35,286 bases of DNA from Alphaproteobacteria bacterium (GTDB lineage Bacteria > Pseudomonadota > Alphaproteobacteria > Acetobacterales > Acetobacteraceae). Position 1 is the stretch's first letter. The number at the start of each line of letters is the position of its first letter. Under the pieces are notes generated by a model. It was given only the letters and a program-made list of their open reading frames with translations. It had not been told where the DNA came from and searched no databases. Shown one piece after another: positions 25,430-34,591 of the stretch. The DNA is taken from assembly GCA_016869715.1 (NCBI GenBank), contig VGDM01000023.1, forward strand, positions 1 through 35,286, read 5' to 3'. The translations under genes and the position numbers were made by a program.

Positions 25430-28400
25430 TCACAGCAAAGACGTCTCCGCCAATTCAATCGCGCGGCCAAGGTCAACACTGAGAAGGCGTGATACGCCGC
25501 GTTCCTGCATGGTCACGCCATAAAGTCTGTGCATGCGCCCCATCGTCAGCGGATGGTGCGTCACGATCAGAAAGCGCGTGCCACTTTCGGCTGCCATGGC
25601 ATCCAGCAAATCACAAAGCCGTTCCACATTTGCATCATCCAAAGGCGCATCCACTTCGTCCAGTACGCAGACAGGTGCGGGGTGGCAGCGGAAGACAGCA
25701 AAGATTAGCGAAAGCGCCGCCAGCGCCTGTTCACCACCCGAAAGCAAGGACAGGGTGGAAAGCTTTTTGCCCGGCGGCTCGGCGTAAATCTCAAGCCCGG
25801 CTTCCAGGGGATCATCGGAACCCACCAGGGCCAGATGCGCGCGGCCACCGCCGAATAAACGCGTGAACAGGCTGCGGAATTCATTGTCTACGCGGTCAAA
25901 TACCTCACGCAAACGCTCACGGCCTTCGCGGTTCAAATGGCCGATGGAACCGCGCAGCTTGGCGATGGCGTTCATCACCTCATCACGGTCATGCGTGATC
26001 TGGCCGATGCGTTCTTCGATTTCGGTGATTTCGATCTCGGCGCGCAGATTGACCGGACCCATCTCATCGCGTTCGCGGATCAGGCGTTCCACCTTGCGCC
26101 GCGCCTTGTCTTCCGCAACATCAAAAAGTTCTTCGGGCGCGGGCGGCAATTCAGCGCCTTCACCCAGGCGTTCGGCAATGCGCGCGGCAACGGCGGCCGA
26201 GGCAGTTTCGGCCGCTTCCGTCGCGGCCTGGGCGCGTACCTGATCCTCACGCGCCAAGCCAAAGGCGGTATCGGCGCCGCGGCGGGATTGGCTGCCTTCG
26301 CTCACGCACCGTTCAGCGGCCATCAGCGCAGCAGCGGCGGTGGCATGCGCTTCGCTTGCTTGTTCCAGCAGGCGCGCGGCCTCCGCGCGGCGGAGTGCTG
26401 CGGCTTCCGGTGCTGCGGCCAGCGCGTCACGCTCGGCTTCCGCTTCCGCATCACGGCGGCGCAAATCAGCAACTCGCGCGGCTGCATCTCTGGCGCGCGT
26501 GGCCCAAAGGCTTGCTTCATTGGCAAGGCTCGCGCGGCGGGCGGCGATGGAACCAGCCTCAGCCGCCAGGGCGCCTTGCGCATCACGCGCGGCAGCCTCG
26601 GCAGAGCGTTGTTCTGTCAGATGTGACCGCGCCGCTTCCACGCTTTCACGAAGCTGCGCCAGATCGGTTGCCGCTTCGCGCGCTTGCACGGCAAGGGTAC
26701 GCGCAGCTTCGGCCTCCGCCAATTCCGCACCGATGCGTTCCAATTGCGGGGCAAGCGCGGCGAGGCGGTTTTCCACCTCTGACGCGTGGTTCAGCAAAGC
26801 CGCCTGACGCTGGCGCGATTCCGCCAAAGCGATTTCAGCGCGACGCCGCGCTTCCCGTGCATTCGCCTCCGCATTGCGCGCTTCGCCTTCGGCGTGGGCG
26901 GCGGCCTGTTCGGCCTGACGCAGCAGCGCAACATTGGGGCGCGCGGTGAAAAGTGCCTCGGCCTCCAGGCGCGCGGTATCGGCTTCCGCGCGGTCTTCCG
27001 CAAGCCGTACAAATTGCGGTTCAAGGGCTGCGATGCGGCTTTCGGCGCGGGCATCGCGCGCGGCCAATTCACCCTCAGCCCGGCGCGCGGCGGATGCAGC
27101 CGCTTCGGCAGCGCTGCGGGCATTACGCGCGGCAGTTTCCGCGCTGGCGGCTTCCGCTTCAGTGGCTTCGGCGACAATGCGCGCGGCTTCGGCTCCCGCT
27201 GCCGTGACTTCTGCCTGATCCAGCCGCGCTTCGGCAGCGCGCAGCGCATTGCGTTGTGCCAGCCGCACCGCGCCCGGCGTGGGTGCGCCAGCGTGATGTG
27301 TATGGCCATCCCAGCGCCAAACCGCGCCTTCTTCCGTCACCAAAGCCTGACCAGGCCGCAGCCCTGCTTGCAGTGCCGTGCCATCCATGCCGCGCGCGAG
27401 CAAACCCACTTGCGATAGCGCGCGCGCCAGCGCCGCCGGCGCTTCCACCAGACGCGAAAGCGGTACCGCGCCATCGGGCAAGGCTTGCGCCACAGTAAGC
27501 GGCGGCAAATTACGCCAATGCCGCGCCGCGGAAGCATCGGCAGGGCTTTCCAAAGCCTCACCCACGGCAGCGCCGAGCGCCGCTTCTAGGCCAGGCGGCA
27601 CGCGCACCTGATCGAGAATAGGCTGGGCCGAAGCCGTGCCGCGCGATTCCAGCACCTCCGTCAGCGCTGCCACTTCAGCGGCGATGCGCGCGCGCGCGGC
27701 GCCCGCTTCGGCGGATTTGCGGCGCGCTTGCACAAGGGTTTCTGCCGCGGTGCTGCGCGCTGCTTCCGCTTCACGCAACCGCGCCGCGCTGCCGATCAAT
27801 GTGGCTTCCGCAAGCCGGGCGGAGGACATCGCCGCATCACGCGTAACTTCGGGGATACGTTCCGCAAGCGCAGCATCACGTTCGGCAGATAGCGCGGCGT
27901 ATTGTGCGACAATGCGCCGATGGCGGTCATCAGCGGCTTGCAGGGCAGCGTCACGGCGCGCGGCTTCGGCGCTTGCTTCCTCGGCATTGCGGCGCGCTTC
28001 GGCATGGGCGGCAATGGCCTCAGTACGGTGCGCTTCGGCCTGTTCCAAGGCGTCGCGCGCGGCAGCGGACGCGGCATCCGCTTCAGTAACACTCCGCGTG
28101 GCGGCGTGTTTTTCTGTATCTGAAACTGCACGGGCGAGGGCGTTTTCATGATCCGCGCTTAGCGCCGCATGGGCTTCGCGTGCGCGGCGCGAACGAGTTT
28201 CTGCCGCGGCCAATTCGGCTTCGACAGCCTGTAATTGCGCAGCACCGGCTGCGGCGGCTTCTGTCGCTTGATTGGCGGCACGTTCCGCGTCACGCACGGC
28301 TTCGCCAGCTTCCACAAGCGCCGCAGCGGCAGCATCGCGCCGTGCAGGGAGCGCGGTTTCGCGTTCAATCAGCCCCGCATCTTCTTCCGCGATACGCGCG

Positions 28401-29530
28401 CGCGCGGCTTCGGCATCCTGCGCCAAAGCCTCGGCATGCGAGAGATCCTGGTGGAGGTCCGCGAGGCGCGCTTTGGCGGCTTCAAGTGCCTCGCGGGCAC
28501 GGCTTTCTTCCGCTTCCATGCCTTCCGCTTCAACGCGGCGCCTTTCAAGCGCGGTGCGCGCGGCGGCTTCATCGGCGCGTGGCGTGGCAAGGCCCTGTTC
28601 GGCTTCATGCAAGGCAATCGCCGCCGCTTCGGCTTCCTGTTCGGCGGCGCTGGTGGCAGTCCGCGCTGCTGCCAGCGCCGTAGCTGCCGCGGTCAGTGCC
28701 GCATTAGCGCGCGCGGCGAGCAGGGCGAGCCATTCGCCTTCCGCCTGTCGCACCAAGCCCGAGAGATTGCGATAGCGATTGGCTTGCCGCGCCTGGCGTT
28801 GCAGCCCCTGGCGTTGCGCATCCAATTGGCCGAGCAAATCTTCCGCGCGCGACAGGTTGGTTTCCGCCTGACGCAGTTTCAATTCCGCCTCATGGCGGCG
28901 CGCACGCAGACCGGTAATGCCGGCGGCTTCTTCCAAAACACCGCGCCGATCATCTGGTTTGGCCTGGATCAGCGCTGCAACGCGGCCCTGGCTGACCAGC
29001 GCTGAGGACCTTGCGCCGGAACCGATATCGGCGAACATGGTCTGCACATCACGCGCGCGCAATTCCCTGCCATTGACGCGGAAATTGCTGCCCTCGCCGC
29101 GCGAAATCCGGCGTGTCACTTCCAATTCGGCGATATCATTATTGGGTGCTGGCGCCAGCCCTGCGGCATTTTCCAGAAACAGCATCACTTCCGCGACATT
29201 GCGGCCGGGGCGTGTTGCGGTGCCGGCAAAAATCACATCATCCATTTCGCCGCCGCGCATCGCCTTGGGCGAGGTTTCCCCCATGGCCCAGCGCAGCGCT
29301 TCGACAACATTGGATTTGCCGCAGCCATTGGGCCCAACAATACCAGTCAACCCCGGCAGAACTTCAACTGATGTGGCCTCCGCGAAGGATTTGAAGCCGG
29401 CGATCCGAATGCGGGACAGCTTGGCATTATGCGCAGCGCGCGCCTGGTCCTCGCTGCGTGCTGCCTGAGCTTCCACCGTGCTGATTTCAGCTTGGGCTTC
29501 GGCCTCTGGCGGGATCACGTCGTCTGTCAC
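25430..29530 (-). CDS. smc: Chromosome segregation ATPase SMC
   Basis: A 1366-residue SMC protein, the ATPase that folds and segregates the chromosome with ScpA/ScpB. The head is split as expected: Walker A GPNGCGKSN (66-74) after IRIAGFKSFAEATSVEVLPG at the N-terminus, and, near the C-terminus, the LSLLSGGEQALAALSL signature and Walker B VCVLDEVDAPLDD. Two very long Ala/Glu/Arg-rich coiled coils flank a hinge of about 120 residues near the middle (from about PILDQVRVPPGLEAALG to GAVWRWDG). About 37 residues precede the conserved core. The GTG start overlaps the dsbA-like stop (GTGA), so dciA, dsbA and smc form one operon. Many frames open on other strands inside it are shadows of the Ala-rich code. 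Confidence 0.95.
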   Translation of the reverse strand: MTDDVIPPEAEAQAEISTVEAQAARSEDQARAAHNAKLSRIRIAGFKSFAEATSVEVLPGLTGIVGPNGCGKSNVVEALRWAMGETSPKAMRGGEMDDVIFAGTATRPGRNVAEVMLFLENAAGLAPAPNNDIAELEVTRRISRGEGSNFRVNGRELRARDVQTMFADIGSGARSSALVSQGRVAALIQAKPDDRRGVLEEAAGITGLRARRHEAELKLRQAETNLSRAEDLLGQLDAQRQGLQRQARQANRYRNLSGLVRQAEGEWLALLAARANAALTAAATALAAARTATSAAEQEAEAAAIALHEAEQGLATPRADEAAARTALERRRVEAEGMEAEESRAREALEAAKARLADLHQDLSHAEALAQDAEAARARIAEEDAGLIERETALPARRDAAAAALVEAGEAVRDAERAANQATEAAAAGAAQLQAVEAELAAAETRSRRAREAHAALSADHENALARAVSDTEKHAATRSVTEADAASAAARDALEQAEAHRTEAIAAHAEARRNAEEASAEAARRDAALQAADDRHRRIVAQYAALSAERDAALAERIPEVTRDAAMSSARLAEATLIGSAARLREAEAARSTAAETLVQARRKSAEAGAARARIAAEVAALTEVLESRGTASAQPILDQVRVPPGLEAALGAAVGEALESPADASAARHWRNLPPLTVAQALPDGAVPLSRLVEAPAALARALSQVGLLARGMDGTALQAGLRPGQALVTEEGAVWRWDGHTHHAGAPTPGAVRLAQRNALRAAEARLDQAEVTAAGAEAARIVAEATEAEAASAETAARNARSAAEAAASAARRAEGELAARDARAESRIAALEPQFVRLAEDRAEADTARLEAEALFTARPNVALLRQAEQAAAHAEGEARNAEANAREARRRAEIALAESRQRQAALLNHASEVENRLAALAPQLERIGAELAEAEAARTLAVQAREAATDLAQLRESVEAARSHLTEQRSAEAAARDAQGALAAEAGSIAARRASLANEASLWATRARDAAARVADLRRRDAEAEAERDALAAAPEAAALRRAEAARLLEQASEAHATAAAALMAAERCVSEGSQSRRGADTAFGLAREDQVRAQAATEAAETASAAVAARIAERLGEGAELPPAPEELFDVAEDKARRKVERLIRERDEMGPVNLRAEIEITEIEERIGQITHDRDEVMNAIAKLRGSIGHLNREGRERLREVFDRVDNEFRSLFTRLFGGGRAHLALVGSDDPLEAGLEIYAEPPGKKLSTLSLLSGGEQALAALSLIFAVFRCHPAPVCVLDEVDAPLDDANVERLCDLLDAMAAESGTRFLIVTHHPLTMGRMHRLYGVTMQERGVSRLLSVDLGRAIELAETSLL

Positions 29531-30225
29531 CGCGGCACTGCCTCTCGCACTGCGGCTTCGAAGCGTTCAAAGGAAATGGCGCTGGGGAGTTTTTGTGTGC
29601 CGATGATGAAGGTCGGCGTGGCGTTGACCTGATGCTCGGTTTCACCCTTTTGGCGCGCTTCCAGAATGGCGCGGGCCAAAGCGTCATCCGCCCAGGCGGC
29701 GTTGAAGGCTTCGGTGCTCATGCCGGCCATGGCGGCGATTTTGCCAATCTCCGCCTTGTGATCGACGCCGCGCGCGAAGGCCCAGCGATCCTGCGTCGCG
29801 AATAGCGCCGAGATGAAAGGTTCGTACCGATCGGGCGGAAAGCTGCGCGCCACGGCATGGGCGCGGAGCGAGATTTCATCCAGCGGGAAATCGCGGAACA
29901 CCATGCGCACACGCTCGGTTTCCACCAATTCCCGCCGCACGCGCGGCCAGGTATCGCGGTGAAAGGCGCCGCAATGGCTGCAGGTCAGGGAGAAATATTC
30001 GATCGCCGTCACGGGTGCGTCGGCACGGCCCAGGCTGCGTTCATCCAACCCGCCGATAGTGGCCGGGCGTAAGGGTGCGATAGGCTGCGCCGGGGCGGGG
30101 GCCGGTGGCGGCGTTGGCGCGGTCGCGACCGGGGCGGGCGGCGCTGCCAGCCAGCGTGAGGCGAGAAAGCCGCCACCCAAAACCACAACAGCCAACCCGC
30201 CCAGCAATAAGCGACGATCAGGCAT
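29527..30225 (-). CDS. DsbA-family thiol:disulfide oxidoreductase
   Basis: A 232-residue exported thioredoxin-fold protein. It has an N-terminal hydrophobic anchor (LLLGGLAVVVLGGGFLA), a proline/alanine-rich linker to about residue 55, the active site SLTCSHCGAFH with Cys82 and Cys85, and the cis-proline segment VNATPTFIIG. It resembles the DsbA/ScsC-like (thioredoxin_4) group that makes or repairs disulfides in the periplasm. I use the ATG at 30225, 8 bases from GGAGGAG; a TTG at 30228 would add one Met. It is coupled to smc by a 4-base overlap, a neighbour order (dciA-dsbA-smc) I recall as common in alphaproteobacteria. Confidence 0.92.
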   Translation of the reverse strand: MPDRRLLLGGLAVVVLGGGFLASRWLAAPPAPVATAPTPPPAPAPAQPIAPLRPATIGGLDERSLGRADAPVTAIEYFSLTCSHCGAFHRDTWPRVRRELVETERVRMVFRDFPLDEISLRAHAVARSFPPDRYEPFISALFATQDRWAFARGVDHKAEIGKIAAMAGMSTEAFNAAWADDALARAILEARQKGETEHQVNATPTFIIGTQKLPSAISFERFEAAVREAVPR

Positions 30226-30312
30226 CAATTTCTCTCCTCCGGAGCCGGCGCGCCTTTTTGGGGGGAGGCTGCCGGGCCGATTTGGCCTTGGGAGTGCGAC
30301 TCGCGCCCCCCC

Positions 30313-30783
30313 TCAGCCTTGTTTTCGATAGACGCCGCGCGCCAATCTTTCCAGCGCTTCGCGCAAATCGCCTGTGGGTAACCCTTCTAAAGCGGTCGTC
30401 ACGCGCTTGGGTAGCGCCACGGGCCGGGGCGGCAGGGCGGGCTGGCTGGTTTTTCGGGCGGGCGCCGCCCCCTGCACGAAGCGGAGCCGTTCCACGGCAA
30501 CCCGCCCCAGCCCGCCATTGATCCGGGCCATGAGTTCCGGCGCCAAATGGCTAAGCTCCAGCGCAATCGGCCCGGAACAGGAAATGGTGAGACTGGCAGA
30601 GGTCAAGCGCAGCGGCTGCGTCACGGCGGCCAGGGCCGGGCCGACCAAGGCCGGCCAATCCGCCATGATCTGCGCGGCGGCGGGGCTCTTGCGTTTGAAG
30701 GCCGGGCGCGTCAGGGCTGGAATCAGGGCGCCGAGGGGTCTAGGCCCCACAAAGAACCGCCTTTCCTCCTTATCCCGGGACAT
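30313..30783 (-). CDS. DciA-like DUF721 protein (putative helicase loader)
   Basis: A 156-residue protein with a DUF721 domain in its N-terminal two thirds: FVGPRPLGALIPALTRPAF, then IMADWPALVGPALAAVTQPLRL and ISCSGPIALELSHLAPELMARIN. DciA proteins with this domain load the replicative helicase DnaB in bacteria that lack DnaC. The basic, proline-rich C-terminal tail is variable. The open frame extends upstream to 30915 but that part lies inside the divergent mutY; the ATG at 30783 gives the family start. It is only 3 bases from the GTG of mutY on the other strand. Confidence 0.85.
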   Translation of the reverse strand: MSRDKEERRFFVGPRPLGALIPALTRPAFKRKSPAAAQIMADWPALVGPALAAVTQPLRLTSASLTISCSGPIALELSHLAPELMARINGGLGRVAVERLRFVQGAAPARKTSQPALPPRPVALPKRVTTALEGLPTGDLREALERLARGVYRKQG

Positions 30784-30786
30784 GCC

Positions 30787-31839
30787 GTGAAACCCCCTTC
30801 CGCCGCTGATCTGCTGCACTGGTATGACAGGCACCGCCGCATCCTGCCATGGCGCGCCCCGCCGGGGGAGCGCGCAGCGCCATATCATGTGTGGCTTTCG
30901 GAGATCATGTTGCAACAGACAACCGTGGCAACGGTAGGGCCGCGCTTTTCACGTTTTTTGGCCCGCTTCCCGGATTTGGCCGCTTTGGCGCATGCACCTT
31001 GGGGGGATGTGGCGGCGGAATGGGCCGGGCTTGGTTATTACGCCCGGGCGCGGAACCTGCACGCGGCGGCGCAGGAAATCCTGGCTTTGGGCGGCTTTCC
31101 TGAAACGCGCGCGGGCCTTACCACCCTGCCTGGCATTGGCCCCTATACTGCCGCCGCCATCGCCGCCATTGCCTTCAATGCGCCCGTGGTGCCGCTGGAT
31201 GGCAACGTGGAACGCGTCACCGCGCGGGTCTTCGCGGTGGAGGAAGCGCTGCCTGCCGCCAAACCGCGGCTTGATGCGCTGGCGCAGGGTTTTCTGGCCG
31301 ATCAGGCCGCCCGCAACCGACCTGGTGACTTTACGCAGGCGCTGTTTGATTTGGGAGCGGGGATTTGCACGCCCCGCAAGCCCGCCTGCGCGCTCTGTCC
31401 TTGGCGGCGCGCATGTCAGGCACAGAAACGTGGTCTGACAGAGGCCGTGCCGCGCAAGGCCCCGAAGCCTGAGCGTCCAACGCACCATGGCGTGCATTTC
31501 CTGCTGCTGGACGCAGAAGGTCAGGTTTGGTTGAGGCGCCGCCCTGCACGCGGGCTTTTGGGCGGTATGTTGGAAATCCCCGGCACGTCCTGGCGAGAGG
31601 CGTTTTGGCCAGAGACCGAAGCATTGGCGGAAGCGCCCCTCGTGCTAAACTGGCACCCAGCAGCGGGGGAAGCGCGGCATGTCTTCACGCATTTTGCCCT
31701 GACCATGCGGCTTTACCGCGCGCGACTACCGGCGCGAGCCAAGCGGCCTGAGGGGGAGTGGCTGGCACCCGCGGAAGCGGCGCATGCCTTGCCGAGTGTC
31801 ATGCGGAAATTGCTGGTGCTGGCTGGGCTATCCGCGTGA
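30787..31839 (+). CDS. mutY: A/G-specific adenine glycosylase MutY
   Basis: A 350-residue DNA glycosylase that removes adenine mispaired with 8-oxoguanine. Visible: catalytic Glu39 in SEIMLQQTTV, the helix-hairpin-helix TLPGIGPYTAAAIA (113-126), catalytic Asp138 in VPLDGNVERV, the [4Fe-4S] loop Cys194, Cys201, Cys204, Cys210 with correct spacing, and a C-terminal NUDIX-like domain (HGVHFLLLDAEGQVWLRRRP and LLGGMLEIPG) that recognises 8-oxoG. The GTG at 30787 gives the standard start (DLLHWYDRHRRILPWR) but has no strong ribosome site. Its promoter must lie within the divergent dciA. Confidence 0.95.
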   Translation: MKPPSAADLLHWYDRHRRILPWRAPPGERAAPYHVWLSEIMLQQTTVATVGPRFSRFLARFPDLAALAHAPWGDVAAEWAGLGYYARARNLHAAAQEILALGGFPETRAGLTTLPGIGPYTAAAIAAIAFNAPVVPLDGNVERVTARVFAVEEALPAAKPRLDALAQGFLADQAARNRPGDFTQALFDLGAGICTPRKPACALCPWRRACQAQKRGLTEAVPRKAPKPERPTHHGVHFLLLDAEGQVWLRRRPARGLLGGMLEIPGTSWREAFWPETEALAEAPLVLNWHPAAGEARHVFTHFALTMRLYRARLPARAKRPEGEWLAPAEAAHALPSVMRKLLVLAGLSA

Positions 31840-31882
31840 GGTTTCGCCACGTACCGAGCCCGCGCTTATACTCGGCTTTATC

Positions 31883-32478
31883 GTGATCGCCGCACCCTTC
31901 ATCCCCCCCCTTTCCGGAACCGCGCGAAACCGTGCCGGGGCCTTTCGAAATCATTCGCCCGCTGCGCGGCAATATTTTGAGCGGCTTTCTCGCCCGCAGC
32001 TATCAGGCGGAATGCATCCTCTTGCATCCTGCTGGGTCGGCGCATGCTCATCATCAATACGCCGGAGCTGGTGCGAGAGATTTTCGTCCTGCGCGACGAC
32101 ATCTACGGTCGCAAATCGCATTTCATGGAACGCGCCTTGGCGCGGTGATTGGTGAGAGCCTTTTCATCAATCATGGTGAAGCCTGGTGCGAAAGACTTGA
32201 ACCGCTTGCCCCCGCGCTACACCCGGCTGGGCTTCCGCAATTCCATCCGCTTTTTGTTCAAGTCGCCGGCGAATTGGCGGCGGAATGGGAAGCGGCAGCG
32301 GGCAGACCTCCACGCGATATCGCGCCTGATCTTGCGATTTCGACCGCGCGGATCGTCATGCTGGCAGTTTTCGGACTCGAAGTTACGCCAGCAGCAGCGC
32401 GCGGCTTTGCTTTCTATTGGCGGCGATTTCAATATGGCTGGCATTATCAGCCGGCCGCACCTGCCAGTGCATTGAGTG
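31883..32478 (+). pseudogene. Cytochrome P450, N-terminal half, frameshifted
   Basis: About 200 codons match the first half of a bacterial P450: FIPPFPEPRETVPGPFEIIRP-like text, RMLIINTPELVREIFVLRDD, YGRKSHFMERAL, then IGESLFINHGEAWCERLEPLAPALHP and DLAISTARIVMLAVFG. The reading frame changes three times: at the run of eight C (31903-31910), near 32030-32040, and near 32145, where a TGA interrupts. The oxygen-binding helix and the heme-cysteine loop are absent, so it is truncated as well as frameshifted. It probably began at the GTG at 31883. It lies between mutY and ccrM, which sit close together in many relatives. Confidence 0.85.
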
Positions 32479-32823
32479 TAACCATGCTGCATGCCTTGGG
32501 CATTTTCGTATTGCTGGCGGCAAGCATGGGTGGCCATGTTGTTGCGCAGCTTTGTCTTGCGATGATCCTGCTACTGCGGATTACAGCACTGCGCTGCCAT
32601 CTTGCGGTGCCGAGAAAATCGCTTCCCCCATGCCGGGGCTGAGATTTGGCGTCAGGTCGTGATGGCGCTTTTCCCACCATTGACGGTGCTTGCGCTATTG
32701 CTGGTCATTCTCTCTTCGGTGGCGGCACGGCGCATGCGCTGGCGCGATATCGCCTATGATATTACGGGGCCGGAGAAGCTCAGCGTCGCGTGGCGGCGGC
32801 GCTTTGATGATAAAATGGGCTGA
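32479..32823 (+). pseudogene. Remnant of a membrane protein, possibly a glycosyltransferase end
   Basis: The last part, in one frame ending at a TGA (32821-32823), reads WRQVVMALFPPLTVLALLL and then RRMRWRDIAYDITGP, a transmembrane helix followed by a basic RWR..Y pattern as at the C-terminus of family 2 glycosyltransferases such as hopanoid-associated HpnI-type enzymes. The preceding bases (about 32485-32600) encode another hydrophobic stretch in a different frame. No start or catalytic region is present. The family assignment is weak; that it is a relic of a membrane-protein gene is more secure. Confidence 0.4.
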
Positions 32824-32828
32824 GGGGT

Positions 32829-33911
32829 TCAGCCGCCGGTGATCTCCGCGCGCAATTCATCCAATACGCATAAGCCGCCGGCCTTGTTTTCCACATGCCA
32901 AAACAGCCAGCCATTGCAGGAAGGCACTTCCTGCACTGCCGCGCCCACTTGATGAATGGACCCAGTGGCCTTGCCGCAACGGAGCGTGCCATCGGCCCCA
33001 ACCTCGGCCCGCCAGCGGCGGCGCGCATCGGTGAGCACACTGCCCGCCGGCACAAGCCCGCGTTCCACCAGCGTGCCAAAGGGGATGCGCGGCTGTTCGC
33101 GCCGTGATGGCAGGGCAAGCGCGGCTGATTCCGGCATGGGCTCCACGGCTGCGATCCGGGCACGCGCCCCTTTTGCGTAGCGTTCTTCCCGTTCAACGCC
33201 GATGAAACGTCGGCCGAGGCGCTTGGCGACCGCTGCCGTGGTGCCGGAACCCAGGAAGGGGTCCAGCACAACCTCCCCCGGTTGGGTGCAGGACAGGATC
33301 ACGCGATGCAGCAGCGCCTCTGGCTTTTGCGTCGGGTGTAATTTGTCGCCTTTTTCATCGCGCAGGCGCTCCCCGCCCGTGCAGAGCGGGATGAACCAGT
33401 CGCTCCGCATCTGCACATCATCATTCAGCGTCTTCATAGCGGCGTAGTTAAAGCGGTATTTGGATTCCTGCCCATGCGCAGCCCAGATCAGGGTTTCATG
33501 CGCATTGGTGAAGCGCCGGCCACGGAAATTCGGCATGGGATTGGCCTTGCGCCAGATCACATCATTCAGGATCCAAAAGCCAAGATCCTGCAACGCCACA
33601 CCCAGGCGAAACACATTGTGATAGGCGCCCATCACCCAAATCGTGCCATCCTTGCGGAGCACGCGGCGACATTCGGTCAGCCAGGCGCGGGTGAAGGCGT
33701 CATAGGCGGCCAGATCGGGAAAGCGGTCCCAGGCGTCATCCACGCCATCAACAATGCTCTCATCCGGGCGGCGCAATTCGCCCTTCAATTGCAGGTTATA
33801 GGGCGGGTCAGCAAAAATCGCATGCACGCTGGCCGGCGGCAGGCGGCGCAGCATGGCAATCGAATCCCCGACCAGAACCTGGTCCAAGAGCAGCTCGAGC
33901 TGCGTTCCCAC
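32829..33911 (-). CDS. ccrM: CcrM-type adenine-N6 DNA methyltransferase (GANTC)
   Basis: A cell-cycle DNA methyltransferase that modifies adenine in GANTC. The order is that of beta-class CcrM: DPPY in [18 protein letters not shown] near the start, [58 protein letters not shown], the AdoMet motif DPFLGSGTT, and the CcrM-specific C-terminal domain ([15 protein letters not shown] to [11 protein letters not shown]) needed for DNA recognition. I choose the GTG at 33911, 7 bases after AAGGGA, giving 360 residues; a TTG at 33965 overlapping the rnhB stop would add 18 non-conserved residues. Two GANTC sites, GAATC and GAGTC, lie just upstream, as expected if methylation feeds back on its own expression. 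Confidence 0.95.
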   Translation of the reverse strand: MGTQLELLLDQVLVGDSIAMLRRLPPASVHAIFADPPYNLQLKGELRRPDESIVDGVDDAWDRFPDLAAYDAFTRAWLTECRRVLRKDGTIWVMGAYHNVFRLGVALQDLGFWILNDVIWRKANPMPNFRGRRFTNAHETLIWAAHGQESKYRFNYAAMKTLNDDVQMRSDWFIPLCTGGERLRDEKGDKLHPTQKPEALLHRVILSCTQPGEVVLDPFLGSGTTAAVAKRLGRRFIGVEREERYAKGARARIAAVEPMPESAALALPSRREQPRIPFGTLVERGLVPAGSVLTDARRRWRAEVGADGTLRCGKATGSIHQVGAAVQEVPSCNGWLFWHVENKAGGLCVLDELRAEITGG

Positions 33912-33937
33912 CGTGAAATCCCTTGTTGAGCAGCCAA

Positions 33938-33955
33938 GAATCGCGCGCCGGAGTC
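33938..33955 (-). promoter_or_regulatory. Two GANTC methylation sites upstream of ccrM
   Basis: GAATC at 33938-33942 and GAGTC at 33951-33955 lie 27 to 44 bases before the preferred ccrM start (33911). GANTC is the CcrM target, and in Caulobacter GANTC sites in the ccrM leader help switch the gene off after methylation. The pair falls between the rnhB stop and the ccrM start, where a promoter would lie. No clear CtrA half-sites (TTAA) were seen nearby. Confidence 0.5.
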
Positions 33956-33961
33956 GCGCGG

Positions 33962-34591
33962 TCAAGTCAGTTTCAAAACGGCCTGGTCCACCGGGCCAAA
34001 TCCGCGCCGATGATGCGGCGATGGGCCAAGCCTTGCCAAAGCCTCCCGATGCGCAGCCGTTGGGTAGCCAGCGTGGCGCGCGAAACCGTAAGCCGGCCAG
34101 CGCGGATCGAGCCGGCGCATGGCGCGATCCCTGAGGACCTTGGCAATGATCGAGGCGCCAGCTATGGAAAAACTGAGCGCATCACCGCCGATGACGCAGC
34201 GTAGCGGGCAGGGCAAAGGCGGCGGCTGATTGCCATCCACTAGCGCGTGATCGGGTGGCATGGACAGCTTCGACACCGCGCGGCGCATGGCCAGATGCGT
34301 GGCGCGCAAGATATTGACCTGCCCGATCTCGGCGGCCGAGGCAGCGCCAACGCCGATTTCAACCAGCCCCTCGGCCTGGGCGGCTCGCAGCGCGGCAAAG
34401 GCAGCATTCCGCGCCGCTTCCTTGAGCTTTTTGGAGTCCTGCAACAGCGCCGCAAGGCGTTCCGGTGGCGGGGTCAGGAACACCAGCGCGGCAGCCAATA
34501 CCGGGCCAGCGAGGGGGCCGCGCCCGGCCTCATCCACGCCCGCGACGCGACCGCCGAGCGCCGCTTCCAGGCTGAAATCGGGCCGCGCCAT
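33962..34591 (-). CDS. rnhB: Ribonuclease HII
   Basis: A 209-residue type 2 RNase H that removes ribonucleotides and RNA primers from DNA. The signature [16 protein letters not shown] near residue 17 carries the first Asp-Glu pair; the later acidic residues are in HALVDGNQ and near [29 protein letters not shown], a conserved family segment. Starts with ATG overlapping the upstream MFS stop by one base (TGATG). The stop is followed by the ccrM gene on the same strand; rnhB beside ccrM is a common alphaproteobacterial arrangement. Confidence 0.95.
   Translation of the reverse strand: MARPDFSLEAALGGRVAGVDEAGRGPLAGPVLAAALVFLTPPPERLAALLQDSKKLKEAARNAAFAALRAAQAEGLVEIGVGAASAAEIGQVNILRATHLAMRRAVSKLSMPPDHALVDGNQPPPLPCPLRCVIGGDALSFSIAGASIIAKVLRDRAMRRLDPRWPAYGFARHAGYPTAAHREALARLGPSPHHRRGFGPVDQAVLKLT

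Noticed and set aside
25863..29468. Repeated Ala/Arg/Ser-rich open frames within smc
   Set aside because: They arise from the coiled-coil codon bias on the other strand and other frames; they are not tandem repeats or a CRISPR array.
10350..31910. Homopolymer frameshifts (A5 at 10350, C8 at 31903) as sequencing errors
   Set aside because: Errors are possible at single sites, but these genes also carry several stops or have lost whole domains, so genuine decay fits better.
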